Assembly: GCA_000827495.1 (NCBI GenBank)
Contig: KN817520.1
Coordinates: forward strand, 349,149 to 413,148
Reading direction: 5' to 3'
Origin: Hypholoma sublateritium FD-334 SS-4
Taxonomy: Eukaryota > Basidiomycota > Agaricomycetes > Agaricales > Strophariaceae
DNA length: 64,000 nucleotides
Each line of letters starts with the position of its first letter. The stretch's first letter is position 1. Positions 48,653 through 64,000 of the stretch are shown here, one piece after another. The translations under genes and the position numbers were made by a program. The notes below the pieces were generated by a model. That model saw nothing but the letters and a program-made list of their open reading frames with translations, did no database searches and was not told the origin of the DNA.

Positions 48653-50680
48653 ATGCGTATTAATTTGAGAACATTGTTCTCCGCGGTCCTCTTATCAGGC
48701 ATTGGGTAATTTATGCCTTTTCGAGTTTCCGTCCTATGACGCTAACACGGTTGATTTAACAGTGCCGCAACTATACCCTCAGACTATACTCAGACTCCCT
48801 CGAATACGTACGATTATGTTGTTGTTGGTTCAGGACCCGGAGGAGGACCGTTGGCTGCTCGCCTTGCACAAGCAGGTTATTCGGTGCTTCTCATAGATGC
48901 GGGAGAGGACCACGGAACAGACCCTATCATTGAAATCCCTCTCTTCCAAGCTGCTGCTTCGGAGTACTCCCCGATAACTTGGCAATTCTTCGTTTCCCAT
49001 TACAGCAACAATACCATGGCCATGCGGGATTCGAAGTTTACTTGGAGGAAACCCGACGGTACCCTCTTTGTTGGACCGAACCCGCCTGCCGGAAGTGAGC
49101 CCTTAGGTATTTTCTATCCGCGAGCGTCAACTTTCGGTGGCTGCGCCGAGCACAACGCAGTGGTGGCCACCTACCCGGATGAGAGTGACTGGAACGACAT
49201 ATCGACGATAACTGGCGATAAGTCATGGTCGGCTGAAAACATGCGCCAGTACTGGGTGAAGCTGGAAAACAATCAATATCTTCCTCCACACGAGCCCGGC
49301 CACGGATATAATGGGTGGCTCGACACGACTCTCACAGACCTAAATCTCGTCGTCCAGGATCCCACCGTTCTCAGTTTGATCCAAGGGGCTGGAAGTGCAT
49401 CAGGCCGAAAAATTCTGCAAAACCAGCTAAACGTGAACGGTCTGTCGAAGGCGCTGATCGAGGACATGAATGAAGATTCCCCTTCACGAGATACACGGAC
49501 AGGGCTGAACCGCGTCCCGCTTTCTGTTTCTGCCGGTTCAAGAGCGCGTTCGAGCCATAGGCTGATGGTTCTTAACACTGCCGGCGCGGTCGATCGAAAT
49601 GAAAATAAGAAATACAAACTTCATCTTCAATTTGACACTCTCGTTACTCGGGTCATTTTCGACAAAAGCGGTTCTCAGCCTCGTGCCATCGGTGTGCAGT
49701 ACCTTACAGGCAAGCACCTTTATCGCGCCGACCCGAACTCAGGCAATTCTACTGTTACTGGCGCCGGATCGTTCTTTGCCAAGAAGGAGGTCATTTTAGC
49801 CGGGGGAGTATTTAACACACCGCAGCTACTCAAGCTCTCCGGGATTGGGCCGAAATCAGAACTCGCTTCCCACAATATTTCCCTTGTCCTCGACTCTCCT
49901 GCCGTTGGCACCAACATGCAAGATCGGTATGAAGTCTCCGTCACAGGATCCACGACTACCAATTTAGCACTCTTCAAGAATTGTACCTTCCTCAGCACGC
50001 CTGACGATCCCTGCTACGCCCGCTGGGAGAACAACGCGACCGACCGCGGCATCTACGGCACGAACGGAGTGGCATTCGGCGTAGTGCAAAAAACCAGCGT
50101 GTCGGCGAGCACGGCAGCAGACATTTTCATCGCAGGTGTTCCGACGAATTTCCATGGATATTTCCCCGGCTACTCTGTTGCTGCCGGCGCTGACATCCGC
50201 CACTGGTCGTGGCTCGTTCTCAAAGCGCACAACCGGAACAACGCCGGCACCGTCACTTTGAAGTCCGCTGATCCGAGAGATGTCCCTTCCATCGCCTTCA
50301 ACAGCTTCGCGACAGGCGGCGACAAAGACTTGCAAGCAGCCTACGAGGGGGTGGTCCTCGCGCGCAAGATGTTCCAATCTATGGATCCGTCTGGGCCCAC
50401 TTTTACAGAAGAGGTTCCTGGACCTACCGTTCAAGGTAAAGCCGCCTTAAAGCAGTGGATTCGGGACGAGGCCTGGGGCCATCATGCGAGCTGCACAGTC
50501 CCAATTGGTGCATCTCATGATTCAAAGGCCGTTCTGGATTCCAAGTTCCGAGTGAAAGGAGTCGCCGGCTTGCGTGTGGTTGATGCCAGTATCTTCCCAA
50601 AGATCCCTGGCTTCTACATCGCGGGTGCAGTATACATGATTTCTGAAAAAGCTGCAGCGACTATTATCTCAGGTCACTAG
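48653..50680 (+). CDS. Secreted GMC oxidoreductase 6 (656 aa), detached from the array
   Basis: Exon 1 is 48653-48705 (signal peptide MRINLRTLFSAVLLSGI plus two bases). The intron is 48706-48762 (GTAATT..AACAG) and exon 2 is 48763-50680. The linker before YDYVVVGSGPGGG is the shortest of the family (about 18 residues). STFGGCAEHNAVV has Phe where the others have Leu. GTNMQDRYEV, WGHHASCTVPIG and FPKIPGFYIAGAVY are conserved, with Ser to Thr in the first motif. PTNFHGYFPGYS and VAAGADIRH link it to GMC 4. It sits about 18 kb from the other five with unrelated genes between, so it moved or the cluster was split. Predicted secreted FAD alcohol oxidase or dehydrogenase. Confidence 0.92.
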
Positions 50681-51391
50681 GTATTATTTCGTGTTTGACT
50701 TTGATACATAGAAAGTTGACGGACAAACGTAGTCGGTACCTACACCCATATTCCTAATTTCTCCTTATCATTAATGGTACTTTCTCTTCGACATATTTTA
50801 AATCCATTCGCCTCCAACTTGACATTACTAACGCCATACTTGTGCCAAGTCGCCGTTATTGAGCTATTTAATCCAATATTTAACCAGAAATTTATTTGAG
50901 TACAGTAATAGCCAAGTTGCGTTGACTCGGTCATGGTGGATTGTTTGAAGAACAAAACAAAAACTATACACAAATGTAGAAGCAGCTGAATATTCAGCAG
51001 CATCCATACTCCAAGGACCACCAGTGTCTTTGTTGTACTTAGTATTCTACGAGGTTGCATCAAGTGGAAAGCAGCATCCTCAGCATCCTTCAATCCTTCC
51101 TTAGTATCGAGAGTCTAATTCATACACGGTACATTCCATTGAGAAGAAAATATAAGGAAGGCTCCCCCTAAGATATAATATGTACTAAATAAATGCTGTG
51201 CAACACGTCTACTACCAGTATGTGCAAAGCGGGTAGCCAGATAGCTATGATGTGGATAGGCGAGAGGCGATCTAGTAATGATAACATAGAAAATAAAGGT
51301 GTCACTTGCGTACATAACTTGTTCCGAAAAGCCAATAGGAATCTTTTCAACCCACCACCGAGAAAGCGGACATCAACATTTTCCCTGAAGT
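50681..51391. other. Convergent intergenic region
   Basis: It lies between GMC 6 (+) and the Ca2+-ATPase (-). It holds 3' ends only, and no gene was seen. Confidence 0.5.
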
Positions 51392-55619
<4,228 letters not shown>

Positions 55620-56324
55620 TTCGACAAGAAAAAGGACACCAAATCCAGCAGGTGACCAAAGGATGAGCTGGGCCGCGGCCAAAGAATCAGAAAGTCGGAG
55701 GAAAAGGGCGGACAGATGGTTACTCACCGTATTACTTACAGTGATATAGTGACTGTCCAAAGAGCAAGCCAAGAGCGAGCTAGTCCACGTCGGTCATTCG
55801 CTTGATGCACTGCCTCACCGGCCCGGTATTTCACGTGACCGTCGAGTAACCATCATGGCTGAAACTAATAATAATATTCAGAATTCTCAAGACTGCCATA
55901 TTTTCTGCAAAGTTTTGATAAAAGTACTTTTTGATGGAGCCAAGACGGAGCAATTGAAATATGGCCAATTGCAAATTCGGAGGACCGACAAGTGCATACA
56001 AACAGCTTACTTTTGACTTGAGAGCGGGGCCTTCGACGTTAACCCGCGAGTAGTACATGGTCTAACTGAGATGGTGCAATTGTGAAGGTACATGGATAAT
56101 TGGGCCAACGTGTATACTGACCAGAACGGGATTTGGAAGTGAAGCAAGATACAGGGATAAAAACGACTCGTCTGGAGATATACAAGCAAAGAATCTTCTA
56201 AACGAGGTCGGTCCAAGCATGGTGTTATACAGGGGGACGGTAAAACCAAGAATCAGATGTTACAAATGATATTTCAGGTAGAGGCGGACTTCTCCAGAGT
56301 AAGTACGGAGATGATGTGTGGCGC
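55620..56324. other. Intergenic region
   Basis: It lies upstream of the Ca2+-ATPase and downstream of the FAD oxidoreductase, both on the minus strand. No gene was seen. Confidence 0.5.
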
Positions 56325-59035
56325 TCACGTGAAAAGTTTGCGCTTCTGCCCACGGACCGAAGTGGTGAGGAACTCGGGAGTCGGTGGCTCATGCGTTTGT
56401 GGCTCGATTAACTCGCCAGCTGCATCCAATGGCCAGAAGGAGTTCTTGAAGAAATTCTGTGGGTCGTATAGCCCTTTGATTTCGCGAAGACGAGACCAGT
56501 TTTCCCCGAAGCAGGCCTGAACGCGTTCACCTGGTTCGTGGCGGCCAATGAACTTTATGGAAGGGGAAAGAAGGAGAAAAAGAGTGAAGTGTGCGAGTCA
56601 GAGAATAGTTGATTGATGTGGTCAGCAAAAAGGCTTACACTCGGGAAGGGACCGCCAACGTGCACGGGCTTTAAGGTTCCAGCAATCCACTAAGACGAGG
56701 TGAACAACGGATTGACCGAGAACGCCGCGTTTAAAAAACTCACTTCCTCCGCCGAGTCGATACAGCGGTCATCGTCAATTTCCATTTCCCATTGATGAAG
56801 AGCGGCGATCGTGAACGAGGCCTCCCGCTGCGATTTTGGGACACAGGTATCCTCAAAATCAGAGATGGCTCCACCGGCTAGCTCGAAAAGCCAAGCTACA
56901 GTTCAGACAACGGCATATCAGCATATTATACGGTGCACACCATGGGTTCAACGGGAAAATGGGGACACGTACTGCAACCCACGGGAGTATCGGCAAACTG
57001 CATTACCGTTTCGTTGATGATGTCGTCTGGAAGGGAAGATATCAACGCAGAACGAATGAACCATTGCCGCCCAGCTATAGAAAGAAACGTCGCATTAACA
57101 GTTGTTCGAGCAATAAAGAAATAAAATTGACCCTACCTTTTCCACGGAGCACCTGCGCGACGCTGTCCTGCTGGTGCAAGAAGCTCTTTTCGTCCACCTC
57201 ATTGAGCAAACACTTTTCACCGTCCCACGACGAGATGGCGGCGAGATATTCTTGGCCCTTTTCCTTCGGCCCGACATAGCACATCTGGACGACCATCAAA
57301 GAATCCTTGCCCGCCGGACCTGCGGTCAACAGAACGTTGGCATAGAGCTCTCGGGGAGCTCCTTTGACACAGTCGCGGAAGTGTTTAATCAAAGAAGGGG
57401 CCGTGGCCTTGTTGAACCGACTGCAGACAAGGTTTTGCTTCATATTAGTTCGAAACCTTGGCAATAAGATATGACGAAGGTGCGTACTATAGAAGATTCC
57501 CGGCGAAAACGACAGGGACGGGGAACGCTTTGGCTTTGTACCGAGTAGCTATCCCGAGGCACGAGCCCGCGCCGCGCAGTGCCCACCAAAGATCTACGGG
57601 TGAATCAGACCATAGCTAACAACTGGCAACGGAATGACGCATACCGGGGTAATCATTCTCGTTTACAATGACTATTCGGCCATCAGCCAGAACCATTTCC
57701 ACTTCGACGAGATTGTCAATGCTGAGTCCGTGCAGACGGCTCAGAAACCCAAATCCTCCTAGAAGCATTATGGAAGACCCTACTGGATGCGCCGCACTAT
57801 GTATGCGTTAGCATTTAGCAAGCTCCACGCGCAGTCGGGTACGGATGTTACTTACAAGGGAACATGGTAAGGAATACCATCCCCACTTCCACTGATGTAC
57901 CTAGCTTCGAGCTTCTCCTTGGCGGTGAAGGTGTCAATCTCCTTCTGTCGCATCCCCGCACCAAAGGTCACAAAGGCATGGGGGTGGATAGGCTCTGCAT
58001 GCACAGGAACGGCAGTCTGTAAAAAGCTTCCTGGAGCGTTCGAGAAAACAGAGCTGGAACTTGGTCCCCACGAGGCCAGCAACGGCGCCGAGTTGTAAGT
58101 TGATTGCAAAGTGGTGGGTGGGGGAGCGGGGGGATAATTGTGGGGGGTATCCAGGTATCCGAATGGGTTTGCAGGTGTGGATATAGATCCGCTGTCAAAC
58201 GCAGCCGGTGACGGAGATGGGGTAGTGTCAACTGTCGAAGATGATTGTTCTCGGGAGTGCCATGACTCTCCAGAACCCGAATCAGAGCTAGACGAGTTAG
58301 ACTGGCCCAAGATCCCCGGTGGTGCCGGTGAAAGCGAGAGTGAGGCTGCAGAGGACGACGAAGATTCCTGTGGGCCGTCGAGGCGGCGCCTGAAGTTGGG
58401 CGGGGGCCCGTCTGTAGAGAGTGGCGGACCACGCAAAAAAGAGGCCACAGCGTACGAGGCGGCGTCGTAGTGTCTCAAATTTATATCTTCCTCTCTGCGA
58501 CGCTTGCTAGAGTTGGCCGGGGAGATTTTGAGAGTCATCTTGCCTTTGCTATTTGCAGAGGCTACGTCGCGCAAGCTGGTGAACGAGCCATCGTCCTTTG
58601 GAACCTCGATATCGATTTCGACCAATTTACTGAGGTCAATGATGATGTCGCCGCCGATTGCCCACCCTGCTGTACCATAGCCACCGGCCTTCACTGATGG
58701 CGACAATGAATGTTTTCCACAAAACAGCACGATCCTATGTATCAAAAAAGCCGAGACATCAGCTCAAGCCGGACTCGCCCAAGAATATGCGACGCACTTG
58801 CTAACGTCCTCCGCATCCAAAGGACAAACAACAGCTTTAGCAGCGCTCACTACATTGCCATTGAATATGGTTGAGTAGTCCAGGAATCTGCGCAAATCTT
58901 CAGATACCCTGTGTTAACAATTATTGTGTAAGACAAAACGAACGACGAATCGTCCCGAAGATGCACCGGGCCACGGCAAATCAATCTGAGCTCTTCATAC
59001 AGCTCGTTAGAAAGAGTTTCAAAGACATTAGGCAT
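56325..59035 (-). CDS. FAD-linked oxidoreductase, PCMH/BBE type, with long Ser/Pro insert
   Basis: Oxidises a small substrate through FAD; substrate unknown. The start is MPNVFETLSNELYEEL at 59035. Exon 1 joins via an intron ending CACAG near 58912 to VSEDLRRFLDYSTIFNGN and then VVCPLDAEDV. The FAD loop reads SVKAGGYGTAGWAIGGDIII. An insert of about 200 residues, mainly Ser/Pro/Gly, interrupts the FAD domain and carries SSKRRREED. Then come HPVGSSIMLLGGFGFLSR, LADGRIVIVNENDYP and DLWWALRGAGSCLGIATRY. The C-terminal BBE motif is REIKGLYDPQNFFKNSFWPL, ending RGQKRKLFT. The usual covalent His (GGH) is Tyr (GGY) and the second covalent Cys is absent, so FAD is probably not covalently bound. At least six exons were traced, but boundaries of the 3' ones are only approximate. 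Confidence 0.85.
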
Positions 59036-61446
59036 GCTGGAGTTTGTCAAACCAAAGAAAATGAGGATATTCTGGCATTGGTCTGTAGTGGGTCGGCAGG
59101 TTTTTATAGGGCGCCTGCAACGCACGCCGGCATTGTTGGCAGTTCCATATTTGGATCTCGGCTTTATGTAAGTCTTCCATTTATGGATGCACTAGTAAGT
59201 ACCGATTAACGGGGTCAACGGCCTCAAACTTTGAGTTTCTTCTGAATCGCCGCCCTAGTATCACATTTTCAGATCAGATTGAAATATAATATTAGGAGAT
59301 ATTGCGTATTTTACATGCCAAACCTGGGTGCACATATCCTTGAGAGGCGTCACGGAAGCGATGACCATGGGAATAATGAGGTAAGTCTCGAAGGGAATGT
59401 CCGAAATGAGGGAATAAAATGCACTCCTTGCTCTCAATTAGTGGTTTTGCTTGCCGAATTTCTCCACCTGCCTCGGGTAGCCTTTCCCCGCGACACAGGG
59501 CCCGTTGACTGTGGAAGAATATCTATTTAAGTAGGCAAGCAATGCTGGTCCATGCCATTCTTATCTCTGAACTATGAGGCTGCTGCCGTGAACAATCACT
59601 ACATAGTCGATCGGGTAACGTTACCTCCAGGCCGCGAGTCAGTGTTGTTTTGTAATAATGCGCTGGGATTCAAATTCTGCATTATTCCTTATAGAGCACC
59701 TCATTTTCATACCGAACTAGATATTGATGGTTGAGCGCTTAAAAATCTTCATCTACTGTCGAGTTTTTGGGAAAGATATGTTCATAAGAGCTTCGAATTT
59801 CCGAGGAGATCCGCGAAACGTTGTGCAGTGTTACTAATTTATGAGCGGTAAAAATATCCGATACCCCAGAATGGGTACGCATAGCGTGCCGAGTGACAAT
59901 CATAAAGCATGAACGCCTAGTATGCAAGAGGCGAACAGAGTATACCATTGTTCGTATTTTACCCATGTAATGAGACACTCAGACAACAGTCAGACCGTAG
60001 AATCACCGTGGAGCTTTTGCCGTGTACATTTAGGGGTACCAGAATTCGTTTTATGCTTCGCCACAGGAGATCTCTATCGAGCGCCTCATGTTAGTCGTGG
60101 GGCGCTCAACTGACGAATACATATATGATTACGGCAGGTAAACTCATATATCAGTAGTCGTCAGAATTGACGATGGAACAAATACATATCCCGATTGAAT
60201 GCATGACCACATTGATTGACGGCAATCACGAATACCACTTCAATCGGGAGAACGGAGAACAACGTCGTGAGATGCTTCAAAGCGTCTGGTGACTTAAAGT
60301 CTGCGATGCGAAGCCCCACAGCAAGCCGCGGGAGTAAAATTATGGAGTCGTGTTATGATTTACTGCCTGTTGGGATTGCGTTCAAGCCTTGACACCAAGT
60401 CCCTGGATGGCGGCAGGGATGTCCCTCTGCCAGAAGTCGTCGGCCCAGAAAGGTTCAATGTTGACACGGACAAGAGTTTACACCCTTCGAACCGTGAGGG
60501 TATACAAGTGTGTGTAGTTGTTGTGGAGTAGGCATAGCCTGTGTGCCTCTGAGCATAAGACGGCTGGTGGTCGGGTGGGTGAGAAACCAGAACTATTATG
60601 CGGCTTGAAGTTAAATGAAAGTGTTCTATTTGGTTCGCACATATGGGTATCTGATATCCTTCAGAATGAAGCTGAGCGCCGAATACGTGAGTGGCACTGA
60701 GCGCCCGCAGGATATAGCAAAGAGTAAGTTTACTTTCTGACGATTACGGCTCGGCACGATCTCACTTTTGTTGCTAGTATCTGAACAAATATGCTTTCTA
60801 ATTGAATGAACCCTGTCGGAACTCGTAAAGTGCAAGGTTAGTCACAACCATGTGTATCGGACCATGATGTAGGAAGGTACGCAGGGGTAGACATTCTCGT
60901 TATTTAGTGTTCAGCGACCAAAACGAAGTAGACTCTAGAGTGCCCAGCACTTTTTCCATCTTCGTCGGTAGCCCCATCGTTTGAGATATATAATTCATTA
61001 GCAACGTTGAGTCGGGAGTTCGTCCCGGAATCCTGCTTTAGCCACCTGAAGCCGCCGCCGAGAGATGATATCAATGGTAAGCCGAACAGATTGCACTGAA
61101 GATATGACTGAAGCCTAGAGCAGACAACGTCGCAGTCCAGAACAAACCATTGTTGCCAGTAGCTGATCGTTTTGTCTGGAACAGTGGGTGTTGCAATGCA
61201 GTCGAACCAGCAGACTCTTCGAGATTCCGAAGGAGTAGCTAAATATATAGTCACCCCGTCAAGGCTCCGCTCACGGGTTGATGCTATACGAGAGTTAAGA
61301 GGCAGTCTACGTCGTCCACGCTGCGGATTCAGGGAAAAACCGATTGTGTGGCAGCCAGTGAATTGAAAATAGTACACCTATATCTGAGTGTGAGATTAGA
61401 TTAATTATACAAGGCGCTCGTATATGCGGCGTTTACAAATTTCAGA
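59036..61446. other. Intergenic region
   Basis: About 2.4 kb between the FAD oxidoreductase start and the ankyrin gene end. The minus-strand open stretch 60904-61377 has no recognisable domain, so I do not call it a gene. Confidence 0.45.
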
Positions 61447-62110
61447 TCACGACTCGGTGAACTCGGAAGTAGTGGGCTTCGCAGAGTTTCCTGAGATGGT
61501 CATCTTGGCTATCTTGCCGTCGGCGTCCTCAATCTCGACTTCAATATCACGCCTGCTTCCGTCCTCTGAATCCAAAGTGGCCTCTTCGTCTATCTGCTCG
61601 GATCCCGCGGGATCGAGGTTCATCACCTCGACGAACCATTTGGCGCCCTCTTCCCATCCCGCATTTTCAGCCTCGCCAAGTGGGGAGAGTCCCGCCTTAT
61701 TTTTGATATCGATTAGATCGAGCTTCGCGCCGTTGGGGTGTTGGACGAGCTTTTGAGCTACTGCTAGCTGAGAGTTGAGTGCGGCCCAGTGAAGAGCGGT
61801 CGAACCAGAACTATTTTGAGTCGATAACAAGGTGGCCGGTATGAGGGGAAGGACATAGTCCAAAAGCTCTATAAATCATCCTGTACATATCAGAATGGCA
61901 GATATCACACGAAGAAAAATGTCAAATCTACTCACCTAGGTGCCCGTTGGCGCAGGCCATGTGAAGAACGGAGTTGCCATTGTCGTCGCGAATTTCTGCG
62001 AGTGGTGAAGGACCATGCGTAGTGACGAAGGCTTGTACATCCTCCAAATCGCCGTACCTGCAAGAAAGCAAGAGCTCGGCCTTATCGTCGTCCGAGAGTG
62101 TTGGCGACAT
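61447..62110 (-). CDS. Ankyrin-repeat protein, YAR1-like (198 aa)
   Basis: Exons 62110-61936 and 61868-61447 total 597 nt, in frame. Intron donor GTGAGT and acceptor TTATAG join HL to ELLDYV through a split Glu codon. Ankyrin repeats: DKAELLLSCRYGDLEDVQAF, then GNSVLHMACANGHLELL, then GSTALHWAALNSQLAVAQKL, then AGLSPLGEAENAG. A C-terminal acidic stretch ends DGKIAKMTISG. Length and acidic end resemble yeast Yar1, a chaperone of ribosomal protein Rps3, but short ankyrin proteins are common and orthology is only suggested. It probably acts in the cytosol or nucleus, as no signal or membrane segment is seen. Confidence 0.8.
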
Positions 62111-62532
62111 GGATGGCAGTGCTGAGCCTTAGATTGATGGGACCGCCAGGTTTCACGGATTCACATGGTAAATGCAAATTTCTTTAGCCGATTGATCGTA
62201 TACATGTGGCCCCGATGTTCCATTATCCAACCAACCACACTCCGGTGCCCAGCATTTCCCCCACAATCCACTGCCATCATACCGAAAGTCGATTATTTTA
62301 GGTCAAACCAACTCAACTAGGGAGAATTATAATAGACAGCAAGCAGTACAAAGCATCTACGCTTCAGTGATACACCAACTGGAATGAAGAGTCCAGAATG
62401 CATAGTAGCTGTGGCTGAAAATTGCATGTTTCGCGGTCTCTCGCGGCGCTCGGGAGTATCCTTTCATTCGCATCACTGTGCACTTGGTGTCAAAGTGAAC
62501 TGTGGGCATCTGGTGGGCATTACACTGGGGGA
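62111..62532. other. Divergent promoter region
   Basis: About 420 bp between the ankyrin gene (-) and the membrane-protein gene (+) should hold both promoters. No gene was seen. Confidence 0.5.
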
Positions 62533-64000
62533 ATGACGGAGCGTCTGAACAAGTTTGACCTGACCAAACTTGGTGCCCAATTGGTAATTTATGCCTTACT
62601 ACCGGAATATCTAAATTTTATATATACCTACGGATGGAACATCTAATCCCAGCCTTCTCTTTCCACAGTCCTTCGAGAGCTCTGAGCAAACTCCTGGTGT
62701 TCCGGCCCTCTGCCTCCAGGTTGCCTATCTCATCATGTCACATACATCGCCGGCAAGTTACCTCGTGTGGTCAATTATCACCGCAGTGGTAAGCACATCC
62801 ACGCGCTTCACCTTATTTCCCCGCTTTATGGTTTTCCGTACTGCAGCTTGGGGCCTTCCTGATCTTTCATTTATGGTCGTTCGATCGATTCAAATGTTTG
62901 AGGTAGTCATTTCCGGCAGCGAATGCTCATGCAATCGTGCGGCAAGTCCTGCGACTGACGAACTGGAAATTGCAGGTGGAATAGTGGTGCAGGTTCGGGC
63001 ACCTTCAAGCGTGTTATGACGGTGAGCATCCTCTTCATTACACGCGATTTACTCCTCACACAATTGCAGTATTCGTATCTGGTGACAATACCCATGGTAT
63101 TTACATTCGCCATCGGAAATACCATTATCAAGTATCGCGAAGGCTTCATTTTACACCCAACCTTGGGCAGTCAGTCCGCATCTACTGTGGCTTTCCGTAC
63201 GATCTCGAGCTGAACCATGCCTTTGTCTCCACAGTCATACCAAAGCCCTATCAGTTGTGGGATCAGCACTCCAGAGCTACAATCTTCCCGTTCATGCTTC
63301 TCTTTTCCATCGGATGGAGCTTTGAGATGTATGTCGCACTTGAAAATACCCTCTGTCGCTGACTGACTTCTCGTCTCTTTCTGCAAGGGTTACTCATTTG
63401 GAAGGTTCGCCTTTGCCTCTGAGATATTTATAAAATTTATCATCGGCGCTAACGTGCGAATCCTCTCCAGAGTTATGTTTTTGGCTGTTCCTCATTAACT
63501 CTGGATCGGGTCAACAAAACTGGTTCAGAAGTCTTTACTTCAGGATATGGGTCGTCGGATCTGCTCTTGCTGTTGTGTACATGCCCTTGGTGACAATCCT
63601 GACCAGGTCTGATCCTCTAAAAGTAAGGATCATGGTTACTATTCGCACAGCTGTTCCTGACTATATACAGAGCGAGGCATTCACTTTCTTAGCCGGGAGT
63701 CTAGGTAGCCTTTCTCTGACCTTGTGGTTCACACCTATCCTGTTTGTTTTTATCTTTCATCAACACGCTGTTTCTAAATATAATGCAGATGGACATTCCC
63801 GACTTTCCTTAATAATTTGGTACGTGGACAATCTGTTATGGCGGCAAGCTGAAAGCTTTGGGCATCACTGATGGTAGTGTTTTAGCGAGTTGAAGGCGTG
63901 GACGTAGCGACCATCGTGCGATTGACCAAGTTCTCCGAGCTGAATGTTTGTCTCTTTTCCTTGCCGGCAGCTTCATGATCCTGACACTGGATTTCAGACT
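62533..64000 (+). CDS. Seven-helix membrane protein, basidiomycete family, 3' partial
   Basis: The gene runs off the right edge. Start MTERLNKFDLTKL at 62533; the frame has a stop just upstream of 62422, so this ATG is preferred. Many short introns were placed by frame: for example TAV to LGAFLIFHLWSFDRF, then RWNSGAGSGTFKRVMT, then YSYLVTIPMVFTFAIGN, IPKPYQLWDQHSR, FPFMLLFSIGWSFEM, ELCFWLFLINSGSGQQNWF, RIWVVGSALAVVYMPLV, EAFTFLAGSLGSLSLTLWF, and WTFPTFLNNL followed by RVEGVDVATIVRLTKFSEL. About seven hydrophobic segments are visible. The pattern is one I associate with conserved basidiomycete multipass proteins of unknown role. A pheromone receptor (Ste3) was considered, but its conserved Pro/Trp pattern is not seen. 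Confidence 0.7.

Noticed and set aside
60904..61377. 157-residue minus-strand open stretch
   Set aside because: No family recognised and no conserved motifs; left as intergenic.

Overview
The window is nuclear DNA of a filamentous basidiomycete, most likely an agaricomycete. The genes are dense in 40-80 bp GT-AG introns. The flanking genes include a FunK1-type kinase fragment, expanded extracellular GMC oxidoreductases, and membrane-protein families I associate with Agaricomycetes. No rRNA, tRNA or CRISPR array was recognised. A few N bases (9435, 9504, 9507, 9510, 9552, 27102, 46830) show draft-quality sequence. No species can be named.

Region 1 (1-31 kb) is an oxidative-metabolism array. 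After the 3' part of a FunK1 kinase-like gene come two tandem MFS transporter genes (2470-4750 and 5221-7520), five secreted FAD-dependent GMC oxidoreductase genes on the + strand (7934, 13276, 18568, 23385, 28868) and one minus-strand EthD-type dimeric alpha/beta-barrel gene (10162-10944). A sixth GMC paralogue lies at 48653-50680, beyond about 18 kb of unrelated genes. All six GMC genes share one architecture: a 50-53 nt signal-peptide exon, one short phase-2 intron, then a single long exon. A TA-flanked 834-bp inverted-repeat transposon relic (26885-27718) lies between the fifth-last and last GMC of this block, that is between the genes at 23385 and 28868.

Region 2 (31-45 kb) holds a small two-exon orphan gene, three minus-strand tandem paralogues of an unnamed membrane-protein family (34400-38575), and a large minus-strand Rho GTPase exchange factor with DH, BAR and SH3 regions (39939-44905).

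Region 3 (45-64 kb) holds a long gene-poor stretch, the sixth GMC gene, a minus-strand PMR1/SPCA-type Ca2+/Mn2+ P-type ATPase (51392-55619), a minus-strand FAD-linked (PCMH/BBE-type) oxidoreductase (56325-59035), a minus-strand YAR1-like ankyrin protein (61447-62110), and the 5' part of a seven-helix membrane protein running off the right edge.

The most unusual structures are a 2-nt microexon kept at the same place in both MFS genes, Tyr at the usual second catalytic position of every GMC paralogue, an AT instead of AG intron end in one of the three membrane paralogues, and an 865-nt intron splitting the DH domain. The two transporters and six secreted oxidases could act together on an extracellular alcohol or aldehyde substrate, but that is inference from position.
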